Origin: Palsa-661 sp035535015 | GTDB taxonomy: Bacteria > Actinomycetota > Acidimicrobiia > Acidimicrobiales > UBA8190 | Direction: 5' to 3' | Assembly: GCA_035535015.1 (NCBI GenBank) | Contig: DATLQU010000037.1 | Span: forward strand, 95,618 to 159,617 | Length of the DNA: 64,000 nt | In this document: positions 52,277 to 59,479 of the stretch, one piece after another | Layout: every line of letters begins with the position of its first letter | How positions within the stretch are numbered: the stretch's first letter is position 1 | Position numbers and translations under genes: made by a program | Notes under the pieces: generated by a model | What the model was told of the DNA's origin: nothing | Seen by the model: only the letters and a program-made list of their open reading frames with translations | The model's database searches: none

Positions 52277-52611
52277 GGCACGACTCCCGACCTCTGACTG
52301 TGCGCCTCCCGCATCCTACGGGATCGTTCTTTGAGGTCCTCGGACCGTACGAGTCCCATCCTCTCGTCCCATGACATCGTGCGCTGGGTCCCGGAGAGGT
52401 GATGCGCACGACGGGCCCGAGTCGAAGGCGGTCGGCCGTCGCCTCCGACGACTCGGGGACGCTGCCCAGGCCGATGGAAGGGCGGAATTGGCACCCCCCA
52501 AAGAGATGTGAAGCATTCACATCATCCCCTCATGGGGCACACATGACCGGTCGCGCATCATGGCGTTGCGGACAAGCCCCCCTCAGCAGCCCACCAGAGA
52601 GGACTTTCACG
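52277..52611. other. Divergent intergenic region
   Basis: No gene seen. A short CCCC-TCAT-GGGG hairpin is at about 52525-52536. It separates the membrane protein (minus) and the secreted protein (plus). The + gene has AGAGAGGA as a ribosome-binding site. Confidence 0.4.
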
Positions 52612-53058
52612 ATGACATCCACCCCCCGCACACAGCGGACCATCGGACGCTTCGGCCGATTCGCCATCGCTGGCGCCAGCATCGTCTCGACCAGCCTCGG
52701 CGTCGGAGCACTGGGCGCCGGCACTGCTTTCGCTCGGTCGGCGCATCATGCCCCGGCGGGCTCGGTGGCCACGTCGACTCAAAAGGCCTCGAGTCACGAG
52801 AAGCGCGAATCCCCAAGTGTCAAGGCGAACGAGAACTCCTCGAACGATCCCTCCTCGACCCGTCAGGCAGTGATGGGAGTGCAACGGACCCCTCGACAGA
52901 CCCTTCGACCGACCCGTCAGGCAGTTCCGGTTCGGTACCCAGCCGGGGACCGGATCGAGCAGCCACAGCTGGGAGAGAACGTCTCGGTACGCGGTGGTCG
53001 TGGTCTTCGCGGGTTGGTGCTCTCCCCGGCTGTGGCTGCGTCGAGGAGTGAGTTGTAA
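52612..53058 (+). pseudogene. Secreted Ser/Pro/Asp-rich protein, probable frameshift and fused tail
   Basis: ATG at 52612 with a signal peptide (FAIAGASIVSTSLGVGALGA, then GTAFARSAHH). After residue ~80 (SSNDPSS) the reading frame gives Arg/Gln-rich text, while the -1 frame gives a natural continuation, DPSGSDGSATDPSTDPSTDP, so a frameshift near 52855 is likely. The last ~30 codons read antisense DUF4143 sequence, meaning the true 3' end has been lost at the junction with that fragment. Confidence 0.6.
52961..53037. repeat. Inverted repeat at the edge of the DUF4143 fragment
   Basis: Left arm AGCCACAGCTGGGAGAG (52961-52977) and right arm CTCTCCCCGGCTGTGGCT (53020-53037) are complementary with one mismatch and one gap, separated by 42 bp. 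The right arm is coding sequence of the DUF4143 remnant (AATAGES); the left arm is an inverted copy of it. Confidence 0.6.
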
Positions 53059-53660
53059 CTGGTTGTCGTCGAGGTGGCCGCGGCGTACGCGGACAACCAC
53101 GCGCGCAGGGTGGCGGGACGGCGCACCCGCAGACCCTGCTCGGGGAAGTCGCGTTCGACCACGCGGGCGAGGTAGCTCTCAATCTGGGCTCGCCGTGCTC
53201 GGTCCGCGAGGGGACGGATGCCGGGGAACCCCGACGCCAGGACCTCCTCGAGGTAGTCGCGTACGGCCATATCGCTGTTCCTACTGATCGCCGGTCGCTC
53301 GCCGGCGAGCATGGCGCCCAGTCCGACTGCTGGCTCGGCCAGGCCGCGCTCGGCCAGGCTGAGGGGGCGCATGCGGAGGCGGACGATGCGTCCGGCTCCC
53401 GAATGCGCAGGCTCCTCGGTGGGCTCGGCGCTGCCGGTAAGGGGGAACCGGCCTGGAGGAGCCCCAGCGTCGACTCGGCGGCGGACGACGTCCCAGATGG
53501 GTGGGTGGCGCTGCCACTCGTCGATCCGGACCGTGCCGTCGGCGACGTCGATCATGGAGGGATCGGCGACCAGGACCTCACGTTGCCCCGGGTCGTCCAG
53601 CTCGAAGACGATGTCAGCTCGCCGGGCCGCCGTTGCCGTCTTGCCGACACCCCGGGTCGA
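53022..53660 (-). pseudogene. DUF4143-type ATPase, truncated at both ends
   Basis: The minus strand holds GVGKTATAARRADIVFELDD (late Walker A), VRIDEWQRHPPIWDVVRRRV (Walker B/sensor), PLTGSAEPTEEPAHSGAGRI and LRMRPLSLAERG, SGFPGIRPLADRARRAQ, then RRPATLRAWLSAYAAATSTT. This is the family of single-protein ATPases with a C-terminal DUF4143 nuclease-like region. The N-terminus stops just before Walker A at about 53660, and the C-terminal half is missing beyond 53022. The frame continues outward only by chance. Confidence 0.75.
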
Positions 53661-54287
53661 GGCCGCTTCACGAGAGCGGACCTTCGCCGGCTCCTCGAGT
53701 CGACATGGACCAAGTTCTCCCGGTTGGCACCGGATCTTCCCGCCGCGCCGACCGTAGGTAGTCGCCAGAACGTCGCGCTGGCCTGCCTGACGTTGGCCAT
53801 GCTCGAAGCCCTCCTTGAGGAGGACATAGAACGAACCTACGCCATCGAACTCGTCGGCGACGCCCGCTGGAAGGTCTACGCCCAGTGGGGTCACCTCCCT
53901 CGTCTCATGAGCTGCCTGAAGAGCCGTGACCCGCTCCGGCGCATGCGCACGAGTGTGAACCTGTTCCTTCGCCTCCCGTTCAATCCGCCGGGCTATCTCT
54001 TCAAGGACCGTCCCGAGCCGCAGGGTCGGGCGATCGTCATCCATCGCTGCCCTGTACCTGACTACCTCGTGTCGCACGGTGCTCGTGACCTTGCCGTGGG
54101 CTCCTGGTGCAATCTCGACTTCGAGCTCGCCCAGATGTGGGGCGGCACGCTCGAGCGCAGTGGCTCACTGGCCGGTGGCGCCCCGCTATGCGATTTCCAC
54201 TTCAAGGTCACCACGCCATCGGCGTCCGAGGTGGGGCTACCGACTCATCGGGTTGAGGGAAACGGCGCTGCGTTCCGGGGCTCTTGA
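53661..54287 (+). pseudogene. L-2-amino-thiazoline-4-carboxylic acid hydrolase-like protein, 5' truncated
   Basis: From GRFTRADLRRLLESTWTKFS onward the + strand reads ALLEEDIERTYAIELVGDAR, KVYAQWG, PFNPPGY and MWGGTLERSGSLAGGAPLCD (the C-terminal core of the ATC-hydrolase family). The homology begins at the same point (about 53660) where the DUF4143 remnant ends on the other strand. The open frame continues upstream into antisense DUF4143 sequence without a proper start. It may be a fused or truncated gene. Confidence 0.6.
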
Positions 54288-54305
54288 CGCCTGAGCAGGG
54301 AGCGA

Positions 54306-54321
54306 ATACCCTCAAGGGGTA
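54306..54321. promoter_or_regulatory. Candidate CsoR operator ATACCCTCAAGGGGTA
   Basis: TACCC/GGGTA arms within a C-rich and G-rich core, 21 bp upstream of the csoR start, so it would overlap the promoter. It resembles known CsoR sites and fits autoregulation of the CsoR-permease operon by copper. Confidence 0.55.
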
Positions 54322-54341
54322 CTGGGTAAGGAGGTGGCGGC

Positions 54342-54626
54342 ATGCGTCCTGGCTACATTGCCGACAAGGAAGTGATCCAAAAGCGCCTGCGCAAGGTGGA
54401 GGGCCAGATCCGAGGGCTCCAGCGCATGGTCGACGACGATCGCTACTGCATCGAGATCCTCGAGCAGGTCTCCGCCGCCACCAAAGCCCTCCAGGCCGTG
54501 GCCCTCGAGCTGCTCGATGACCACCTAGCCCATTGCGTGTCCGCCGCCGTGCGCAAGGGTGGTGACGAGGCAACCGAGAAGCTCAACGAGGCCTCCGTCG
54601 CCATCGGGCGTCTCGTCCGCTCCTGA
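54342..54626 (+). CDS. csoR: CsoR-family copper-sensing repressor
   Basis: 94 aa, DUF156 family. The Cu(I) ligands fall at the canonical positions C36 (RYC), H61 and C65 (DDHLAHC). Start MRPGYIADKEVIQKRLRKVE. It binds DNA without copper and releases it with Cu(I). Followed 5 bp later by a permease fused to a YHS domain and a small helical protein; all overlap or nearly touch. The C-H-C set favours copper over persulfide sensing (CstR lacks the histidine). Confidence 0.88.
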   Translation: MRPGYIADKEVIQKRLRKVEGQIRGLQRMVDDDRYCIEILEQVSAATKALQAVALELLDDHLAHCVSAAVRKGGDEATEKLNEASVAIGRLVRS

Positions 54627-54631
54627 GCGAA

Positions 54632-55999
54632 ATGTTGGCCAAGGCCACCGTCCTGGTGGACATCGGGCGCTCGCTGCGCGAAGGGTTCTTCATGTTCTGG
54701 GAGACCCTATGGCCGCTCATCTTGGGGTTCGGACTCGCGGGGGCCGTGCAGGCCTTCGTCAGCCGCGACTCGATGCAGCAGAAGCTGGGCGACCACCGGC
54801 CGTTGGCGGTGGTCCGGGCCTCGGCCTACGGCATGGTCTCCTCGTCGTGTTCCTACGCCGCCTCGGCCATGGCCAAGTCTCTCTTCGTCAAGGGAGCCGA
54901 CTACCTAGCGGCCATGGTGTTCATGTTCGCCTCGACGAACCTGGTCCTCGAACTCGGCATCGTGCTAGTCGTGCTCATGGGTTGGCAGTTCGCTGTCAGC
55001 GAGTTCATCGGGGGCTTCATCATGATCGCCTTGCTGGCGACGGTGGGTGGCCTTTGGCTCCGGGGACGCCGGATTGTCGAGGCCCGCGACAGACTCAACA
55101 GCGAGAGCGACGCTGGCGAGCACCAACACGGCCCAGCCGAGAACATGGAACTGCAGCGTGAACCCTGGTCGGTGCGTCTGCGCTCCAAGGCCGGCTGGGC
55201 GGACAGCGCCACCTACACGATGTCGGACCTCACCATGCTTCGACGAGAGCTGGTTATCGGCTACACCGTTGCCGGGTTCTTGGCCGTGCTCGTACCCACC
55301 TCGGTGTGGCGGGCAATGTTCATCAGCGGCCACGGTTTCTGGACGACCCTCGAGAACGCCATCGTCGGGCCCTTCATCGCCATTATCAGTTTCGTCTGCT
55401 CGATCGGCAACGTGCCGCTCGCGGCAGCGTTGTGGAGTGGAGGCATCTCCTTCGGCGGGGTGATCTCCTTCATCTTCGCCGACTTGATCGCCTTCCCACT
55501 TCTGATGATCTATCGCCGCTACTACGGCACTCGCCTTATGCTGCGCATGCTGGCGGTCTTCTGGGCGCTCATGTCCACGGCCGGCCTCATTACCGAAGGC
55601 ATCTTCGGGGCCGCCGGTCTCATCCCGACTGTTCGCCCAACCACGATTGCTCCGGCCCACTTCTCGTGGAATTACACGACCTACCTCAACATCACGTTCC
55701 TGGCCCTGTTCGGCCTCTTGTACTGGACCTACCGCAACCGGGAACGGCTGGGCGCGGGGACCGGGTACGCCAAGGATCCCGTGTGTGGCATGCAGGTCGA
55801 GATCGTCCACGCCCCAGCGTCACTCCGGCGTGGCGGGGAGCGCTACTACTTCTGCTCGGACCACTGTGCCGAGCGATTTGGGGCTGATCCAGAGCGTCAT
55901 GCCGATCAGCCGGCTGAGACAAGGGACTGCGAGCACCGCAAGCACATGGACCACGAGCCGGCGCCGACCGGCGCTCCCAAGGAGGCGACGAACGGATGA
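54632..55999 (+). CDS. ArsP/DUF318-type permease fused to a YHS metal-binding domain
   Basis: 455 aa. Permease domain (about 1-370) of the PF03773 type: DIGRSLREGFFMFWETLWPL, SYGMVSSSCSYAASAMA-like repeat and the mirrored half AIVGPFIAIISFVCSIGNVP. Then DPVCGMQVEIV...GERYYFCSDHCAERF, a YHS domain (about 380-425) that binds copper or other soft metals, and a His/Cys-rich tail (CEHRKHMDHEP). With csoR before it, I infer export of copper or an organometal. Overlaps the next gene by 4 bp. Confidence 0.82.
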   Translation: MLAKATVLVDIGRSLREGFFMFWETLWPLILGFGLAGAVQAFVSRDSMQQKLGDHRPLAVVRASAYGMVSSSCSYAASAMAKSLFVKGADYLAAMVFMFASTNLVLELGIVLVVLMGWQFAVSEFIGGFIMIALLATVGGLWLRGRRIVEARDRLNSESDAGEHQHGPAENMELQREPWSVRLRSKAGWADSATYTMSDLTMLRRELVIGYTVAGFLAVLVPTSVWRAMFISGHGFWTTLENAIVGPFIAIISFVCSIGNVPLAAALWSGGISFGGVISFIFADLIAFPLLMIYRRYYGTRLMLRMLAVFWALMSTAGLITEGIFGAAGLIPTVRPTTIAPAHFSWNYTTYLNITFLALFGLLYWTYRNRERLGAGTGYAKDPVCGMQVEIVHAPASLRRGGERYYFCSDHCAERFGADPERHADQPAETRDCEHRKHMDHEPAPTGAPKEATNG

Positions 56000-56319
56000 G
56001 ACAGGACCGAATCCTCGAGCAAGTAGACAAGATGGTCACCTCGGGCCGCATCACCGAAGCAGAGGCAGCCCAGCTCCGGGCCACCGAGGGGACGCCCGAG
56101 TTCGATGCTGCGGTTGGGGCAATTCGTGCTCGTCATGCAGGTTCACACATGGAGTCCGCCATCGCCGACGGCGAGATGAGCCAGGAGGAAGCAAATGGCT
56201 ACCTCGACCGCCTACGCGCTGGAGAGCATCCGAAGGGGCTCCGAGCGAGGCTCGTAAAACATCGACCGCGCCGACACCCTCTGACTTCCCCTAACGAGGA
56301 CGAGCGGGTCATCGACTGA
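55996..56319 (+). CDS. Small helical protein of the CsoR operon
   Basis: 107 aa, ATGA overlap with the permease stop. MRQDRILEQVDKMVTSGRIT EAEAAQLRATEG resembles the SHOCT-like short helical repeat (EEAxxLRAxEG); a second unit is IADGEMSQEEANGYLDRLRA. Probably a regulatory or chaperone-like part of the same metal operon. No cysteine cluster. Confidence 0.65.
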   Translation: MRQDRILEQVDKMVTSGRITEAEAAQLRATEGTPEFDAAVGAIRARHAGSHMESAIADGEMSQEEANGYLDRLRAGEHPKGLRARLVKHRPRRHPLTSPNEDERVID

Positions 56320-56800
56320 TCCAACAGCCGCGCCTCGGAGTGGGATGCCCAGATCAGGCCGACCCAGGCGTATGCAACTTTCGCAAGGACCAGTGCCGTG
56401 GCTGACCCGGAAATCGATTGAAATGGCTGACGCTGGAATCGTGGGCCAGTTTCTGCCGGATCACTGCTTCAGTGAGCCCGGCACCGGCCCCAACGACCGC
56501 TTGAGTGCCCGACGCGCTTGCTGCTGTTGACCTCCGCCATGTAGAAGCCCGATCTGGAGTGCGTCCAGCAGATTGGGCGCCACGACAACAAGGGGTTGAC
56601 GTTGTGGTGACTGTGGTGACGTAATCAATCCACAAATTCAGAACAGCCAGCCGGTGCGAGTCCGATCCGGGGAGACGCCAAGGTCCCCGGTAGTGAAGCC
56701 CCCGTGCGTGGTCGAGAGGCCGCGGTCTGCGGCCCTGTGCTTCCGGCCCGACGGCAGCGACGCGCCCCGCTTCGCACGCCAGGGAGGGGGGGATCACCAC
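56320..56800. other. Gene-poor stretch downstream of the metal operon
   Basis: No intact gene. The minus strand contains a run reading VVGAGAGLTEAVIRQKLAHD then SSVSHFNRFPGQPRHWSLRK that looks like protein but matches no family I recognise. It may be debris of a mobile element. Confidence 0.4.
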
Positions 56801-57095
56801 CGGCCATGACGATGCGGAAACCAGCGCGAAAGCGGGGAGCTCGCCGACAATCATCGGCTTGGCGCCCTTGCAGTCGGCAACCGCACCGAAGAGCGGCTTC
56901 AGAACGACTTTGGGGTCGTCGTAGATCCCGAGCAGAAGGCCCAACTCGAACAACGAGTCGTGGTAGCCGAGGGCATATCGGCTTAAGGGTCGCCGCCACG
57001 GCGTGGGCACCGAAGACGGTGACGAAGCCGGCGCCGTAGATTTGTGGCAGGTGGCGGCGACCGGCCGTCGGTACCTCGACCGTCTCCGGGGTCAC
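56801..57095 (-). pseudogene. MFS transporter remnant (frameshifted, truncated)
   Basis: Starts with GTG overlapping the chrB stop (GTGA). The first frame reads HLPQIYGAGFVTVFGAHAVA, then a one-base shift near 56990 gives RYALGYHDSLFELGLLLGIY and KVVLKPLFGAVADCKGAKPM, the first three helices and motif A of an MFS exporter. The homology ends at about 56801 (SASSWPVV); some 300 residues are missing. In actinobacteria chrB-type genes are often followed by such an MFS gene. Confidence 0.7.
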
Positions 57096-57612
57096 GATCG
57101 CTGACGAGCCTCATAGACCCGTTCCCCGAACTCCTCGAGTAGCTCGGCGCACCCCTTGAGCTGCTGCTCGGCCGGGGCCGCCGACGGAGCACCGAAGAGG
57201 TCCTCGGCGCGCAGCTCCGGTACCAGAGCCGCAATCGATCCAGGTTGTGCTCCTCCTCGTCCAACTCGGCGAGCTTGGACTTCTCCTTGGTGAACTCGCC
57301 GCGCAGTTCGATCACTGCCTTGTCGCACTCCGAGCAGAACTCGTTCCACTCCGCTTCCCGCTCCTTCGTATAGATCGATTCCAAAGTGCCCAAGGACGCG
57401 TCGGTCGGGGTGACGTCGAACACCAGGATCTGCCCGTCGCCGCGCTCGACCAGGCCCACTGCTTTGGCCAAGCCCTCGTCGAAGCAGTCACCGACGGGGA
57501 TCGCCCACGTCGCGGACTGCAGAGTCACCGCCCCCAGCCGGCGCAACTCCCGCCAGACCCGCACCCGGTCGCGGGCTGCTCCCTTACCAACCGGTACGTC
57601 ACGACGCGCCAC
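57092..57612 (-). pseudogene. chrB: ChrB-type chromate-resistance protein, frameshifted
   Basis: GTG start at 57612. The reading frame DRVRVWRELRRLGAVTLQSA, WAIP, LVFDVTP and EFTKEKSKLAELDEEEHNLD RLRLWYR matches ChrB N-terminal domains. A one-base loss near 57216 (CGGAGCTG; one more G would restore it) switches the rest, ELRAEDLFGAPSAAPAEQQL and ELLEEFGERVYEARQ, into another frame. Without the shift it would be a ~172-aa protein in an operon with the MFS gene. Confidence 0.72.
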
Positions 57613-57738
57613 TGCACGTAACGTATGCTATAGACGCAAGATGACTACTCGTTACGCCAGCGGGGTGCCCGTCTACTCGCCTCGGCGCCCTTCCGAAATC
57701 CTCTTCGACTCCGCCCCAGGTGCCTCCTCACAGAGATC

Positions 57739-58506
57739 GTGACCCAAGGACAACACCTCGCTCGGCGCCCTCCTCACCCGATCGGCCAGCCCCGGCGAGC
57801 CGTCCGGGCCGCCGAAGTACTGATCGCAGTCGCCGTCGGGATCTTCGTGGTCGGGGTCGTCGTGGGATTTCTGGTCGTCGGTCGACATGGTGGGGGCCCG
57901 ATCCAGGGCTGGGACAACGCCGTCGAACGCTGGTTCCCCACACACCGCGGCCCGCTCGTCGGTATCTCGAAGTATGTCGCCACCTACCTCGACGCCGCTC
58001 CCCTGGCCGTCATCTGCGTGGTGCTCAGCGCCGTCCTGGCCGTTACTTTGCGCTCCACTCGGGCCTTCATCCCCATCGTCGCCTACCTCGGCGGAGAGTT
58101 CCAGGTCTTCGCCATTCGCCAGGTCATCCTCCGACACCGGCCCCCAACCGCCGACTACCCCGCGCCGGGCGCCGTCAGAGGCGTGCACGAGACCAGCTAC
58201 TCGTTTCCCTCCGGCCACTCCGTCGCCGTCACTGCAGTTCTCTTCGCCTTGCTCGGCACCATTGCGTTGACCTACCGGATCTGGTGGCCCAGGCTGATCG
58301 CACTCGTCGGATCGCTGTTCGTCATCGATACTCGTCTCGTGCTCGGAGTGCACTGGTTCAGTGATGTCACCTTCGGCCTGCTGTTCGGCATCACTTGGGG
58401 TGTCACCGTGGCCATCGTCGCTCGGCAAGTCGAATGGGCCGACCTCGTCGCCATCGTCCGGCCACCCCTCAGACAAACCCTCGACGGTCAGACGAATGAC
58501 TGCTGA
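57739..58506 (+). CDS. PAP2-family phosphatase (membrane)
   Basis: 255 aa, GTG start. The three PAP2 motifs are present: RQVILRHRPP (KxxxxxxRP-like), YSFPSGHS and TRLVLGVHWFSDV. Five or six membrane helices, the first VLIAVAVGIFVVGVVVGFLV. It removes phosphate from lipids such as undecaprenyl-diphosphate or phosphatidate. Divergent from chrB. In the first motif Lys is replaced by Arg, which is tolerated in the family. Confidence 0.88.
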   Translation: MTQGQHLARRPPHPIGQPRRAVRAAEVLIAVAVGIFVVGVVVGFLVVGRHGGGPIQGWDNAVERWFPTHRGPLVGISKYVATYLDAAPLAVICVVLSAVLAVTLRSTRAFIPIVAYLGGEFQVFAIRQVILRHRPPTADYPAPGAVRGVHETSYSFPSGHSVAVTAVLFALLGTIALTYRIWWPRLIALVGSLFVIDTRLVLGVHWFSDVTFGLLFGITWGVTVAIVARQVEWADLVAIVRPPLRQTLDGQTNDC

Positions 58507-58760
58507 CTCGACCAAAGCCGGGGTGGCTGGAGTTACCGATCTCACCCCATTCTGAACAGCCGCACCAAGCAGTCGGGGATCTTCCTCGAACAACCGCACT
58601 ACTTGCTGACATGCCGCCGGTGCTTCATCAGCGAACGTCCGCTGGACCGCGCCGACCACCACGCGTTCGGGTAGGTCACTCACGACTGGCCCCACTTGGT
58701 TACCGAACCCCGGAGCCCGCCGATCTGACGGCGACTGTCGACGCGGCGAGCGATCGCACT
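58507..58760. other. No recognisable gene
   Basis: Short stretch after PAP2 with frequent stops; one + frame reads NSRTKQSGIFLEQPHYLLTC but has no family match and ends within 40 codons. Confidence 0.35.
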
Positions 58761-58976
58761 TCAGCCGTGCATTATCCGATAGGAAGTGAAGAACAATCCG
58801 AAGGCGACAAGGAACCACCCGAACACCTCCCGCAGCGTCGGTCCCTCGACCCGGTGTGCTAGCAGACTCCCCACCGCGCCCCCCGGCAACAAGCCGACAA
58901 CGAACTCATCGGCAAGCATCCAGTTGATGTGGCCGAGTGCCCAGTGGGTCGCCAGTGTCGCTTTGGGGGCTTCGCC
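58761..58976 (-). pseudogene. C-terminal fragment of a TauE/SafE-type permease
   Basis: The minus strand reads ATLATHWALGHINWMLADEF, VVGLLPGGAVGSLLAHRVEG and REVFGWFLVAFGLFFTSYRI before a stop. The GLLPGGxxGSxLA and final helix pattern matches the last two helices of sulfite-exporter-type permeases (about 71 codons). No start or upstream part is present. Confidence 0.65.
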
Positions 58977-59479
58977 AGTCCTCGTCCGTTCAAAGTGACG
59001 GCGGCCTTAGCGTTCGACAGCGTTGCAGAGCATTGGCGGCGCTTCTCCAGGACACGCTGCCGCCGACCTTCCGGAGCTTGAGCGACGATGCGCACGTAGC
59101 CCAGCGGGGTCGCCGGTGGGAAGTGGTCCAGCGTCGTCGCACCTTCGCCCGGTTTCAGGCGAGGATGGTCTTCGGGGTCGCGAGAAGCACCGCCTGCCGT
59201 CCACCGCTGTCTCGGGTCGAAAGCGGCGGTGCCCGGTGGCCGGTGCGGCCAGGTAGGCAGGGACGGACGGCCTGTCGGGCGCAGCACGGCCAGCTTGTAA
59301 CCGGTAATGGCGACTTTGGGAACGGTCAGCAGGGCGGGTCACCCTCGAACGGCTTGACTCCCTTCGATTGGGCCTTTGAGGGTCGCGCCGTCAGTACATG
59401 AGTGCGGCGAGTCGACAGCTTCATTCTCTTCTGATGTATGACCACCCTCGGGTCGCACGCCGCGGTCGGCTTCGAACGG
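58977..59479. other. No recognisable gene
   Basis: About 500 bp between the TauE fragment and the P-type ATPase stop. Open frames exist on both strands but are short, Arg/Pro-rich and carry no family pattern. Probably degenerate DNA. Confidence 0.4.
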
